This document shows positions 43,697-52,475 of a DNA stretch of 64,000 bases, one piece after another. The DNA lies in NCBI GenBank assembly GCA_020524245.1, contig JAIVLN010000005.1:186001-250000 (forward strand), in the 5' to 3' direction. Made by a program: the position numbers and the translations under genes. Within the stretch, counting starts at the first letter, position 1, and each line of letters opens with the position of its first letter. The stretch is from Rossellomorea aquimaris (lineage in GTDB: Bacteria > Bacillota > Bacilli > Bacillales > Fictibacillaceae). The notes below the pieces were generated by a model. That model saw only the letters and a program-made list of their open reading frames with translations, made no database searches and had not been told where the DNA came from.

Positions 43697-43725
43697 ATTA
43701 TCTCAAAGCCTCTGAGAAGTGTCAA
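43697..43725 (-). promoter_or_regulatory. pyr operon promoter
   Basis: Consensus -35 TTGACA (43720-43725) and -10 GATAAT (43697-43702) are separated by 17 bp. The -35 overlaps the rluD stop codon TGA (43722-43724), so the promoter is embedded in the end of the upstream gene. The leader RNA then enters attenuator 1. Confidence 0.88.
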
Positions 43726-44639
43726 GCATTATTTCGACGAAGTTCGTCTAACAAAGTCGACATGTCTTCCGGAAGCTCAGAAGTGAACTGCATCTCTTCT
43801 CCCGTCCTCGGATGGACGAATCCTAATGTCTTAGCATGCAAGGCCTGTCCTGAGATATCCAGGGTCTTTTTCGGTCCGTATTTCGGATCACCCGCCACCG
43901 GAAAATCGATGTAATGCATGTGGACCCTGATCTGATGTGTTCGACCTGTCTCCAGGATACATTCGACAAACGTAAATTTGTTGAACCGTTCAATCACATT
44001 GAAGTGAGTCACAGCGTCTTTACTGTTTTTATCAGTTACCGCCATTTTTTGTCGATCATGGACATCTCGACCGATCGGAGCGTCCACTGTCCCTTTGTTA
44101 TGCGGGATGACACCATGGACGATCGCTTCATACTTTCGAGTCGTTGTTTTGTCTTTCATCTGCTGACCTAAATGTTGATGGGCCTTATCGTTTTTCGCCA
44201 CCACTAAAAGACCTGAAGTGTCCTTGTCGATACGGTGGACGATCCCTGGCCTTAGCACTCCATTGATCCCGGACAAGTCTCCACAATGTGCCATCAATCC
44301 GTTCACTAATGTCCCTGTCAAATGACCTGGCGCAGGGTGGACGACCATGCCTCTTGGCTTGTTGACGACTACTAGATCCTGGTCTTCATAGATGATATCC
44401 AATGACATCGGCTCAGGTACGACTTCCAATGGTTCTGGCTCTGGTATTTCAATCTCAATTTCATCCCCTGCCGAGCATTTGTAATTCGCCTTTACCAATT
44501 CCCCGTTCACTTTCACTCGTTGTTCTTTGATCCATTGTTGAACTTGAGTTCTGGAGGCATCTTCCTGCTCACTGGAAATGACTTTATCTATTCGTTCACG
44601 GTTAATCGAATCTGCTACTTTAATAAAAACGTGTTCCAT
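43722..44639 (-). CDS. rluD: Large-subunit pseudouridine synthase, RluD family (YlyB)
   Basis: Isomerises uridines in 23S rRNA. An N-terminal S4 RNA-binding domain (about 12-70) is followed by the synthase domain with HRIDKDTSGLLVVAK, which contains the catalytic Asp. The ATG at 44639 has AAGGAG upstream and gives 305 residues. It starts 1 bp after the lspA stop. In B. subtilis the orthologue ylyB has the same neighbours. Confidence 0.94.
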   Translation of the reverse strand: MEHVFIKVADSINRERIDKVISSEQEDASRTQVQQWIKEQRVKVNGELVKANYKCSAGDEIEIEIPEPEPLEVVPEPMSLDIIYEDQDLVVVNKPRGMVVHPAPGHLTGTLVNGLMAHCGDLSGINGVLRPGIVHRIDKDTSGLLVVAKNDKAHQHLGQQMKDKTTTRKYEAIVHGVIPHNKGTVDAPIGRDVHDRQKMAVTDKNSKDAVTHFNVIERFNKFTFVECILETGRTHQIRVHMHYIDFPVAGDPKYGPKKTLDISGQALHAKTLGFVHPRTGEEMQFTSELPEDMSTLLDELRRNNA

Positions 44640-44640
44640 A

Positions 44641-45111
44641 TTATGTCTCCTTAGAATTTCTGCTTTCAAATAAAAATGCAATCGCAATCAGTCCGACGCC
44701 GATCACCAATGCGGAGTCAGCGATATTGAAGATCGGAAAATCGTAAGTTAAGATGTAAAAGTCAAGAAAATCGACAACTTCTCCACGAAACAACCGATCG
44801 ATGAAGTTTCCAATCGCACCACCAAGTATAAGTGCGAGAGATGTACTCAACAATACATTTCCTTTCGCTTCCGTATGTAGATAATAAATGACGGCGATGA
44901 TAACGACGATCGTCACTATGATGAACAGCCACATTTGTCCTTGGAGGATGCCGAATGCTGCCCCTCTGTTCCGATGAGAGTGCATATAAAAGAAATCTTC
45001 GATCAAGGTCACTTGCTGACCTAATTCCATACGTGTGACGACCACCCATTTCGTAATCTGGTCAATGATCAATACTAAAATCGCTAATAGATAATAACGA
45101 GCGTTCTCCAT
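44641..45111 (-). CDS. lspA: Lipoprotein signal peptidase LspA
   Basis: Membrane aspartic protease that removes signal peptides from prolipoproteins. It has 156 residues and four hydrophobic segments. The catalytic aspartates are in [15 protein letters not shown] and FNIADSAL, and the N-terminal DQITKW and RNRGAAFG blocks are conserved. The ATG follows GGTGGGGG. Its own promoter (45142-45170) lies just upstream. Confidence 0.96.
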   Translation of the reverse strand: MENARYYLLAILVLIIDQITKWVVVTRMELGQQVTLIEDFFYMHSHRNRGAAFGILQGQMWLFIIVTIVVIIAVIYYLHTEAKGNVLLSTSLALILGGAIGNFIDRLFRGEVVDFLDFYILTYDFPIFNIADSALVIGVGLIAIAFLFESRNSKET

Positions 45112-45141
45112 GTTTCCCCCACCTTTGTTTCTATCCGTTTG

Positions 45142-45170
45142 ATTTTAGCATAATAAAGGTACTTTCACAA
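45142..45170 (-). promoter_or_regulatory. lspA promoter
   Basis: A -35 TTGTGA (45165-45170) and a -10 TAAAAT (45142-45147) are separated by 17 bp on the minus strand, about 30 bp before the lspA start. It would drive lspA-rluD independently of ylyA, whose terminator lies beyond the repeat. Confidence 0.72.
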
Positions 45171-45213
45171 CGCTATGTAGTTAGGTGAAGCCGTTCGTTG
45201 AAGTACAGTAGAA

Positions 45214-45354
45214 TTCGAACGAAATTCACGACACTCCTGCGGGAATAGCGAGTTAGGTCTACAATTGAACTTCAACTAAATACCACCACGTCCTGTGGTG
45301 AACGTCGAAGTCAGCTCATCCTGTGCAAGTGCGGAAAGGGAGTGAATTTCGAAG
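45214..45354. repeat. Dispersed repeat copy B (about 140 bp)
   Basis: Inverted ends CGAAATTCAC (45220-45229) and GTGAATTTCG (45342-45351) enclose a segment whose right end is an exact 20-bp match, reversed, to 22950-22969. The middle 59 bp (45271-45329) are about 90% identical, by hand alignment, to the reverse complement of 49135-49193 and contain the hairpin CACCAC-GTCCT-GTGGTG. There is no coding sequence. It lies between lspA and the ylyA terminator. Confidence 0.85.
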
Positions 45355-45375
45355 AAATCTACACCTTAAGTACTT

Positions 45376-45405
45376 CAAAAAGAACAGTCACCTTATGACT
45401 GTTCT
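45376..45405 (-). terminator. ylyA terminator overlapping the stop codon
   Basis: A perfect 10-bp stem AGAACAGTCA / TGACTGTTCT (45381-45390, 45396-45405) has the ylyA stop (45393-45395) in its 5-base loop. The minus-strand T-run is at 45377-45380. The last four ylyA codons form one arm. Confidence 0.88.
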
Positions 45406-46070
45406 CCTTCATCTATGTTCGACTGCTCGTTCATATATTCATCGTACTGAACATTACGCTCGAATTTCACATGATCTGCTCCGGTATACCCGTCGATATC
45501 CGTAGAGACGAATTGCTCGTATTCCTCAACATAACCCGTTTTGTCTTGGTTATCAATCAAGGACGAGTCTTCGTAGGTCATGCTGTTTTCATTGAAGGAA
45601 GCCACTTCATAATAAGCGTTCGGATCGTTGATTTCGTTGTTCGTTTCTTCTGAGTAATTTTCTTCCATTGATTGAATGATCTCTTCCTCGACTGGACGGT
45701 CCCTGGAAATCTCTTGGTTGGGGGAAGCTTCCTTGATCGTTCTCGCCGTCGGTAACGCCTCAAGTCGCTCCAACGGAATTTCCTGCCCCGTCACTTCGCA
45801 TATACCGTAAGTACCGTTCTCCATTTGGTTCAAAGAGTATTCAATGTCAGATAACTCTTCTTTCAGATGTCCATCTAAAGCGATATCTTTTTCACGTTCA
45901 TACAATTCTGTTCCAGAATCAGCGGGATGATTATCGTACTGTGAGAGTTCACCTGATGACGTATCGCTTGCGAATCCTCGATTCAGACCGTAATGGTCAT
46001 TTTGTTCAAATTCATGCTCGATTTCTTTTTTCCGCTGCTCCAACTGTCTTTTCAAATGATCATATTTCAT
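45393..46070 (-). CDS. ylyA: TraR/DksA-like protein YlyA
   Basis: Relative of DksA/TraR RNA-polymerase-binding proteins; B. subtilis YlyA is reported to affect sigma-G-dependent transcription. It has an N-terminal coiled-coil (about 1-85), then YGICEVTGQEIPLERLEALP, the DksA zinc-finger region with most cysteines missing (only one is left), and an acidic variable C-terminus. The ATG at 46070 is preceded by GGGAAG, giving 225 residues; the frame extends to 46139 without a ribosome site. Confidence 0.86.
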   Translation of the reverse strand: MKYDHLKRQLEQRKKEIEHEFEQNDHYGLNRGFASDTSSGELSQYDNHPADSGTELYEREKDIALDGHLKEELSDIEYSLNQMENGTYGICEVTGQEIPLERLEALPTARTIKEASPNQEISRDRPVEEEIIQSMEENYSEETNNEINDPNAYYEVASFNENSMTYEDSSLIDNQDKTGYVEEYEQFVSTDIDGYTGADHVKFERNVQYDEYMNEQSNIDEGEQS

Positions 46071-46196
46071 GTCCCAACTTCCCTTCTTGAAGAATCCTAC
46101 ATATAGTTTGACCAGAGCAGACCTTTTTACACCATTCATTCATTATAGATTGGGTCCATGCCTTCCAAATGTCTGATATCATCTGGATTTTGTCCG

Positions 46197-46227
46197 ATAA
46201 AAAAACCGGCCCATCAAAAGGCCGGTT
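46197..46227 (-). terminator. ileS terminator
   Basis: A perfect 9-bp stem AAACCGGCC / GGCCGGTTT (46202-46210, 46219-46227), followed by a minus-strand T-run, lies 16 bp after the ileS stop. Confidence 0.9.
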
Positions 46228-46242
46228 TCTTTTACATGAATC

Positions 46243-49002
46243 TTAATAATTATTCTTAACAACTGTCGCACAACGTTGACAGAGGGTTGAATGTTCCTCG
46301 TCCTGTCCGACTGTCGTTGTAACCGTCCAGCAACGTTCACATGTTTCGCCTTCTGCAGCACGAACAACGATGGCAACTTGCTCGTATACTTCAGCGTCTT
46401 CTGGTGCTTCTTCTTTCCCACCGACTACTTCAGCATCGGATACAATGAAGAACTTATCAAGCTCAGCTACGCTTTCCAATAATTCTTTTGCACTCTTAGA
46501 TGGATACAGCTTGATGGATGCTGCAAGGGATTTACCGATGACTTTTTCATTACGGGCGTTTTCAAGAGCCTTCAATACTTCGTCACGGATATCCAACATC
46601 TGATCCCATTTTTTCAGCAATGCATCAGCGTTATCGTAGTCCTTCACGTCAGGCATATTGCTAAGTTGGACACTTGATTCTTTCTCGCCAGGGATGTATT
46701 CCCAAACTTCTTCTGCCGTGTGCGCCAGAATCGGTGCAACCATTTGCGTCAACGCAACAACACTATCATATAGGACGGTTTGCATAGAGCGACGCTTATG
46801 ATCGTCTTCTGCTTCAATGTACAACGTATCCTTTGCAAGATCGAGATAGAAGGAGCTCAGTTCGATCGTACAGAAGTTGTGGATCGCATTGTACACCGAT
46901 AGGAATTGGTAATCATCGTATGCGTTTTTGACACGGTCGACGAGTTCGTTCACCTTCACAGCCATGTATTGATCCAATTCATTCATATCTTCATATTGAA
47001 CACGATGCTGTGTAGGATCAAACCCGTTCAAGTTTCCAAGCATGAATCGAAGCGTGTTACGGATTTTACGATACACCTCAGAAACTTGCTTCAAGATATC
47101 ATCGGATACACGAACGTCAGACTGATAGTCGACGGACGAAACCCAAAGACGGATGATGTCAGCTCCAAGCTGCTTCATGACCTTGATCGGGTCGATGACA
47201 TTCCCAAGGGATTTACTCATTTTCTTACCATCACCATCTAAGGTGAATCCGTGCGTGATGATCGTTTTGTAAGGTGCTTTCCCTGTCACAGCGACGCTTG
47301 TAGAAAGAGACGAGTTGAACCAACCACGGTATTGGTCGGTACCTTCCAGATAGACATCTGCCGGACGTTCGAGTTCAGGTCGTTCGTTCAACACGCTTTG
47401 GTGAGAAGAACCGGAGTCGAACCATACGTCCATGATGTCGGTCTCTTTCGTGAATTCTCCATTCGGGCTGTGCTCAGATTTGAACCCTTCCGGAAGCAAG
47501 TCTTTCGTATCCCACTCGAACCAGACATTTGAGCCATGCTCTCTGAACAAGTTCGAGATATGTTCGATCGTTTCTGGTGTGATGATCGGTTCACCGTCTT
47601 CACCATAGAACACCGGAATCGGAACGCCCCATGCTCTTTGACGGGAGATACACCAGTCATCACGGTCCTTGACCATGTTATGGAGACGAGTCTCACCCCA
47701 GCTAGGGTACCATTTCACATCTTTGATTTCGGATAAAATCTGATCTTTGATTTTATCAATCGATGCAAACCATTGGTCCGTCACACGGAAGATGATTGGC
47801 TTCTTAGTTCTCCAGTCATGTGGATAAGAGTGCGTGATGAACTCAAGCTTCAACAGGGCATCGAGTTCTTTCAGCTTCTCGGTAATCGGTTTGTTCGCTT
47901 CATCATAGAACATGCCTTCATATCCAGGTGCTTCCTCGGTCATATACCCCTTGTCGTCTACAGGACAAAGGATGCCTAGGTTATATCGTTTACCGACTTT
48001 GAAGTCATCCTCACCATGACCTGGTGCTGTGTGGACGCAGCCTGTACCGGAGTCTGTCGTGACATGGTCACTTAGAACGACGAGTGAATCACGGTCATAC
48101 AACGGGTTCGTCGTAACGACATGTTCGAGTTCTGCACCTTTCACTTTTTTCAACACTTCTGCGTTTTCCCAATCCAGTTCAGTCGTAAGGTGATCAAGAA
48201 GGTCTTCTACGACGACAAATTTACGTCCATTCGCTTCAACTACCACATAAGTGTAATCAGGATGTACGGAAATACCTAGGTTGGCAGGAAGCGTCCAAGG
48301 CGTCGTCGTCCAAATAACAACGGAAACATCCTGTTCCAACACGCCTTTGCCATCCCTCACAGGGAAAGCGACGTAGATGGATGGAGAACGCTTATCTTGA
48401 TATTCGATTTCAGCTTCAGCGAACGCTGACTCAGATGATGGAGACCAATAGACTGGTTTCTTCCCTTTATAGATAAGACCTCTGTTCGCCATTTCTCCGA
48501 ATACTTTGATCTGTTCCGCTTCATATTCTTTGTTCAACGTGATGTATGGGTTATCCCAATCACCCCGTACACCGAGGCGTTTGAACTGCTCCTTTTGAAG
48601 CTTCACTTGTTCCATTGCATAGTCCGCACACATTTTACGGAACTCGGCGATTGTATGTTCTTTACGATTCACTTTTTTCTTTTTCGCCAGAGCCGTTTCA
48701 ATTGGCAATCCGTGCGTATCCCAACCAGGTACATACGGTGCGTTGAATCCGTTCATTGATTTATAACGGACAATGATATCCTTTAGAATTTTGTTTTCAG
48801 CGTGACCCAGGTGGATATCTCCGTTTGCATATGGAGGTCCATCATGGAGTATGAACTTTGGAAGATCTTTATTCTTCTCTTGCACCTTTTCATAAATTTT
48901 CTCGTTTTCCCATTTCTCCTGGATTTTAGGTTCCTTATTCGGAAGACCGCCACGCATTGGAAAGTCTGTCTTCGGCATTAGCAAGGTATCTTTATAATTC
49001 AT
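46243..49002 (-). CDS. ileS: Isoleucyl-tRNA synthetase
   Basis: Charges tRNA-Ile and edits mischarged valine. It has 919 residues. The class I HIGH motif is HLGH (64-67) and KMSKS lies in [10 protein letters not shown] (about 593-602). An editing domain is inserted between them, and the C-terminal zinc site is CERCW...CQRC. The ATG follows AGGAAAG. It is controlled by an upstream isoleucine T-box. Confidence 0.97.
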   Translation of the reverse strand: MNYKDTLLMPKTDFPMRGGLPNKEPKIQEKWENEKIYEKVQEKNKDLPKFILHDGPPYANGDIHLGHAENKILKDIIVRYKSMNGFNAPYVPGWDTHGLPIETALAKKKKVNRKEHTIAEFRKMCADYAMEQVKLQKEQFKRLGVRGDWDNPYITLNKEYEAEQIKVFGEMANRGLIYKGKKPVYWSPSSESAFAEAEIEYQDKRSPSIYVAFPVRDGKGVLEQDVSVVIWTTTPWTLPANLGISVHPDYTYVVVEANGRKFVVVEDLLDHLTTELDWENAEVLKKVKGAELEHVVTTNPLYDRDSLVVLSDHVTTDSGTGCVHTAPGHGEDDFKVGKRYNLGILCPVDDKGYMTEEAPGYEGMFYDEANKPITEKLKELDALLKLEFITHSYPHDWRTKKPIIFRVTDQWFASIDKIKDQILSEIKDVKWYPSWGETRLHNMVKDRDDWCISRQRAWGVPIPVFYGEDGEPIITPETIEHISNLFREHGSNVWFEWDTKDLLPEGFKSEHSPNGEFTKETDIMDVWFDSGSSHQSVLNERPELERPADVYLEGTDQYRGWFNSSLSTSVAVTGKAPYKTIITHGFTLDGDGKKMSKSLGNVIDPIKVMKQLGADIIRLWVSSVDYQSDVRVSDDILKQVSEVYRKIRNTLRFMLGNLNGFDPTQHRVQYEDMNELDQYMAVKVNELVDRVKNAYDDYQFLSVYNAIHNFCTIELSSFYLDLAKDTLYIEAEDDHKRRSMQTVLYDSVVALTQMVAPILAHTAEEVWEYIPGEKESSVQLSNMPDVKDYDNADALLKKWDQMLDIRDEVLKALENARNEKVIGKSLAASIKLYPSKSAKELLESVAELDKFFIVSDAEVVGGKEEAPEDAEVYEQVAIVVRAAEGETCERCWTVTTTVGQDEEHSTLCQRCATVVKNNY

Positions 49003-49042
49003 CCATCTTTCCTGCCTTTCTTCTTTTCTTTATCTTTTTGCT

Positions 49043-49329
49043 AGGCTGTTATCGCAAACTTTGTTGCTCTTGAAAGTAGTCGATTTCAGCTACAGGATGC
49101 TCGCTTTCCGCGGGGCGTGCGGTGAGCCCAATCCCTTGCACAGGATGTGCTGGCTTCGACGTTCACCACAGGACGTGGTTGGTCTTAGTTGAAGATCCAT
49201 TTAAAAAGTGATTGGTCTCACCTGTCCCGCTGATCCCGCTGGAGTCTCGCACCTTGCTCTCCAATCAACTTGCCCAAGGTGAGCTTTCAAAAAATGAATC
49301 AAAAGCAACATTTTTTTAGAAAAGAGCCT
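49043..49329. repeat. Composite dispersed repeat copy C (287 bp)
   Basis: Imperfect inverted ends of about 33 bp: the left end begins AGGCTGTTATCGCAAAC (49043) and the right end, reverse-complemented, begins AGGCTCTTTTCTAAAAA (49329), and both continue TGTTGCTxTTGA. Inside are a part shared with copy D (49075-49128), a part shared with copy B (49135-49193) and a third module around CCCGCTGATCCCGCTGGAG (49223-49241). There is no credible gene. It lies between ileS and its T-box terminator, so it is inside the ileS leader transcript. Confidence 0.82.
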
Positions 49330-49352
49330 TTTGCTATGTTGTAATCTCGAAC

Positions 49353-49607
49353 AAAAAAACCTTCTCATCCCAAATAGGGACGAGAAGGTTGCTCGCGGTA
49401 CCACCCTAATAGGTGCATGTCTCATTTAACAGAGGTCATGACCCACTTAAGCATTCGTAACGTGAATGAATCGCCCTCGCTTACTTTACTTTTCAGCGCA
49501 GGAACTCCGGGGTGATTTTCCGATATCAGATCCTTTGTCAGGCTTCCACCATTCCCGACTCGCTCCGAAATTCTCTGAAACGTACTGTCCCCATCTTAGT
49601 TTTCGTT
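49353..49607 (-). promoter_or_regulatory. Isoleucine T-box leader of ileS
   Basis: On the minus strand the T-box core GGGTGGTACCGCGAGC (49391-49406) precedes a terminator stem AACCTTCTC.. (49358-49371) / ..GAGAAGGTT (49377-49390) with a T-run. Further upstream, an AGTA segment and a specifier-loop region contain ATC (49522-49524, within GATATCGGAAAATCA), an isoleucine codon. Uncharged tRNA-Ile should block termination. Confidence 0.95.
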
Positions 49608-49622
49608 TAAGACTGTGCTAAA

Positions 49623-49652
49623 AGTATATCGGATTCAAAATCACTTCGTCAA
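49623..49652 (-). promoter_or_regulatory. ileS promoter overlapping divIVA end
   Basis: A -35 TTGACG (49647-49652) and a -10 TATACT (49623-49628) are separated by 18 bp. The -35 contains the divIVA stop codon (49649-49651). A small hairpin, TCACTT-GACG-AAGTGA followed by TTTT, also spans the divIVA stop and may act as its weak terminator. Confidence 0.75.
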
Positions 49653-50173
49653 GTGACGTTTGCATTTTCAGTTTCGGACTCTTGAAGTTGGTACTCATCT
49701 TCCTCATCTTCTGGAGGCATGAGCTGATCCCAATCTTCTGTTTTCAGCATTTCCAACTGTGCCTCGATCAACATGCGGAAACGTGTACGATAAACGGATG
49801 ATTGCTTTTTCAATTCTTCGATATCCAACATTACTTTACGAGACTTTGCTAGTGATTCATTAATGATTCGATCAGCGTTCTTCTCTGCTTCCTTGATGAT
49901 GAGACGCGCTTCTTTGTTCGCATTGCGCTTCACTTCTTCCCCTGTTTCCTGCGCAACCACGATGGACTTGTTTAACGTTTCTTCAATGTTGGAGAAATAA
50001 GTCAATTTCTCTTCCATCTTTGCTAGCTTTTCTTGCAAGTCTTTCTTTTCGCGGATCACAGTCTCATAATCCTTGATGACCTGATCCAAAAACTCATTCA
50101 CTTCATCTTCATCATAGCCACGGAATCCTCGATTGAATTCCTTATTATGAATATCCAATGGTGTTAAAGGCAT
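49649..50173 (-). CDS. divIVA: Cell-division/polarity protein DivIVA
   Basis: Coiled-coil protein that binds negatively curved membrane at septa and poles; it recruits MinJ/MinCD and chromosome-anchoring proteins. The N-terminal MPLTPLDIHNKEFNRGFRGY is the lipid-binding domain, and a long coiled-coil follows (about 30-150). The ATG at 50173 has GGGGGTGG upstream and gives 174 residues; an upstream start at 50218 would add a tail before the conserved N-terminus. Confidence 0.96.
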   Translation of the reverse strand: MPLTPLDIHNKEFNRGFRGYDEDEVNEFLDQVIKDYETVIREKKDLQEKLAKMEEKLTYFSNIEETLNKSIVVAQETGEEVKRNANKEARLIIKEAEKNADRIINESLAKSRKVMLDIEELKKQSSVYRTRFRMLIEAQLEMLKTEDWDQLMPPEDEEDEYQLQESETENANVT

Positions 50174-50239
50174 GACGCCACCCCCGTATCGATGTCTTAC
50201 TAACTGTTTTTTCGACATATTGTCTATTGATTCCTGCTG

Positions 50240-51019
50240 TCATTTCGATTTTTTTGTACCGTAAGAGATTTTCCACTTTCCTTTTTTGCTTTGTCCATCT
50301 ATGGACATAAGCTTTGCCCTGCCTAAACCTCGTACTGAAATCTGGTCACCCGCTTCCAGCATGCTCGAAGGTTGTTCGACAACTTTCCAGTTCAACTTGA
50401 CCTTTTTATTCGTAATGTAAGGTACGACTTTCGTACGTGAGAGACGGAATACCTCTGCAAGGATGACATCAAGGCGGAGTGAGGAAACGGTGCTCTGTGA
50501 TTCAACCCACTCTTCATCCGTCTGGATCAGTTGATCCGTTGATATCTCACTAACCTTCACCTTGCTCTTCCCTATAGAGGTCAGATTCAAACGGACATAA
50601 TCGGCAATTTCTCCCGCAACGACGATCTGGCATCTTTCATCCGCTATAAGGATATCTCCGAATTTCTTCCTCTTTATCCCCAGGCTCATCAAGGCGCCAA
50701 GAATATCCGAATGTTTCAACGTCACGAATTTGGAGGGATATTCTACCTCAAGACATTGAACTTCGAAATCATCTGCTTCTGGTTCATAATAAACGGGGTA
50801 CAGCAAGGCTCGACTTCTCTCGATGCCCTGGTACCCCTTCCATAAATCGAATTGTATCTCATCGTTCTTTCCCATCAGAGCAACAAGAATTTGCTGTTCT
50901 CTTGGATCCAGAAAATCTGTCACTTTCATCCGATATTGGTCTGTTACGATTCTCCGCCATTCCAGTACTTGATCAATGAATGGCTGTTCTTCAGGTCTGA
51001 AATGTTCGTAAATTGACAT
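50240..51019 (-). CDS. ylmH: S4-domain RNA-binding protein YlmH
   Basis: Cytoplasmic protein with a C-terminal S4 domain (about 180-245, including LRLDVILAEVFRLSRTKV); the B. subtilis homologue has been linked to rescue of stalled 50S complexes. The 259-residue length is typical. It sits in the conserved sepF-ylmG-ylmH-divIVA order, 13 bp after ylmG. Confidence 0.92.
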   Translation of the reverse strand: MSIYEHFRPEEQPFIDQVLEWRRIVTDQYRMKVTDFLDPREQQILVALMGKNDEIQFDLWKGYQGIERSRALLYPVYYEPEADDFEVQCLEVEYPSKFVTLKHSDILGALMSLGIKRKKFGDILIADERCQIVVAGEIADYVRLNLTSIGKSKVKVSEISTDQLIQTDEEWVESQSTVSSLRLDVILAEVFRLSRTKVVPYITNKKVKLNWKVVEQPSSMLEAGDQISVRGLGRAKLMSIDGQSKKGKWKISYGTKKSK

Positions 51020-51031
51020 CTTACATCCTAC

Positions 51032-51286
51032 CTAAAACATGTTGAATAACGAAACGATTCCGATTTCAACAAAGTAAAGGGCAAACAATGCAACGATTGG
51101 GGAAAGATCAATCATACCAAGTGGTGGAATGATCTTACGGAACCAGGATAAGAACGGTTCACAAATGGAACCTAAAAATTGTCCGAAGGAAGATTCTCTG
51201 GCATTCGGTACCCAGGACATGAAAATGTAAATGATGATCAGCCATCTATAAGCGCCGACTCCAAACAATATGATTTCTAATAGCAT
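51032..51286 (-). CDS. ylmG: YggT-family membrane protein YlmG
   Basis: Small membrane protein with two hydrophobic segments (about 1-22 and 62-82) flanking the conserved FMSWVPNARESSFGQFL and CEPFLSWFRKIIPPLG motifs. The family is implicated in envelope or division functions. It has 84 residues, and its ATG has GGGTGG upstream. It follows sepF by 24 bp. Confidence 0.93.
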   Translation of the reverse strand: MLLEIILFGVGAYRWLIIIYIFMSWVPNARESSFGQFLGSICEPFLSWFRKIIPPLGMIDLSPIVALFALYFVEIGIVSLFNMF

Positions 51287-51310
51287 TCTCTATACCACCC
51301 TTTTGTTCTA

Positions 51311-51745
51311 CTATTCTTCTCCAGCCATTTCTGAGATGGCACCTGATACATCCACATTATCTGGAGTGCACATGAACGTATTCGGTCCAAGCTTCTGTAT
51401 ATCTCCACCGATCGCATAAACGGTGCCACTCAAAAAATCGACAATCCGCTTCGCTTGATCGAGTGGGATACGCTGGAGATTCATGACAACCGCTCTTCGG
51501 TTTTTCAATTGATCTGCAATTTCTTGTGCCTCAGAATATGTACGTGGCTCTAACAAAACCACTTTAACTTGTTGTTGGACACTTTGCAGACTTACGATGT
51601 TCTGGCTCTGGCTCTTCTGATCCCGTCGAGAACGGCTCATCGTTTCATATTCTTCGCCGTTTTCTTCATCGACTTCATATACTTCTTCTTCGTACATGTC
51701 GTCATCAAATGCAAAAAAATGTTTCAACTTCGATTTGATTCCCAT
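51311..51745 (-). CDS. sepF: Cell-division protein SepF
   Basis: Forms rings that bundle FtsZ and anchors it to the membrane. The N-terminal [13 protein letters not shown] is an amphipathic membrane-binding helix, an acidic linker follows, and the C-terminal SepF domain (about 55-140) has [17 protein letters not shown] and [19 protein letters not shown]. It has 144 residues; the ATG follows AAGGAGG. Confidence 0.96.
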   Translation of the reverse strand: MGIKSKLKHFFAFDDDMYEEEVYEVDEENGEEYETMSRSRRDQKSQSQNIVSLQSVQQQVKVVLLEPRTYSEAQEIADQLKNRRAVVMNLQRIPLDQAKRIVDFLSGTVYAIGGDIQKLGPNTFMCTPDNVDVSGAISEMAGEE

Positions 51746-51779
51746 GGTGAGCCTCCTTATAGTATAGGTTCAATACCAT

Positions 51780-52472
51780 TTATATTTCTTTACCAACTAA
51801 AGAAGTGCCGATTCTTACAAATGTCGCACCTTCCTCAACGGCAATTTCATAATCATTTGACATGCCCATGGACAACTCCGTGCAAGGAGCAAATGGAAGA
51901 TTCAGAGCTTGTATATCTGTCTGTAGTTTGCGAGTATTTTTGAAAATGTTCCGTAACCGCTCTTCGTCTTTAATATGTGGTGCCATCGTCATCAAGCCTA
52001 CCACTTCAATGGAGTCATATGGTTGAAGTTGTTTGATGAAATCAATCAACTGATCAGGCTCTAGTCCATGTTTCGACTCTTCACCGGAAACATTGACTTG
52101 AACGAAGCACTTCACTTTACGATCAGTCCGTTTATTGATTTCTTTGGCTAACGACTTGCGATCAAGCGAATGTATGTAATCCACCTTATCAATGATGGAT
52201 TTCACTTTACGGGATTGAAGTGTCCCAATGAAATGCCATCGGATGTCGCCGGTAACTTGTTCATGCTTATGTAAGAAACCATCATCCCGATTTTCTCCGA
52301 GATGAACAACTCCAGCATCAACCGCTTTCTGTGTAGTCTCGACGCTTACGTATTTAGTGACTGCAACCACAGATACATCTTCAGGGCTTCGATTTGACTT
52401 CTGACAAGCCTTTTCAATTCTATGGCGTATTTGATTCAAATTATCCTGGATATTCAAAATTACCGGTTTCAC
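51780..52472 (-). CDS. ylmE: PLP homeostasis protein (YggS/YlmE)
   Basis: Pyridoxal-phosphate-binding single-domain barrel involved in vitamin B6 balance. The PLP lysine is in VVAVTKYVS (about residue 40), with HFIGTLQSRKV and the C-terminal ELSMGMSNDYEIAVEEGATFVRIG segments typical. The likely start is GTG at 52472, with AAGGAG 6 nt upstream; a TTG at 52457 fits homologue length better, so the first five residues are uncertain. It has 230 residues. Confidence 0.93.
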   Translation of the reverse strand: MKPVILNIQDNLNQIRHRIEKACQKSNRSPEDVSVVAVTKYVSVETTQKAVDAGVVHLGENRDDGFLHKHEQVTGDIRWHFIGTLQSRKVKSIIDKVDYIHSLDRKSLAKEINKRTDRKVKCFVQVNVSGEESKHGLEPDQLIDFIKQLQPYDSIEVVGLMTMAPHIKDEERLRNIFKNTRKLQTDIQALNLPFAPCTELSMGMSNDYEIAVEEGATFVRIGTSLVGKEI

Positions 52473-52475
52473 CTC

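Noticed and set aside
45112-45392. Possible small gene between lspA and ylyA
   Set aside because: The gap is explained by the lspA promoter, the dispersed repeat and the ylyA terminator; only short frames without ribosome sites exist.
49201-49425. 74-codon minus-strand frame in the ileS leader
   Set aside because: It covers the T-box terminator and the repeat; the translation has no recognisable features.
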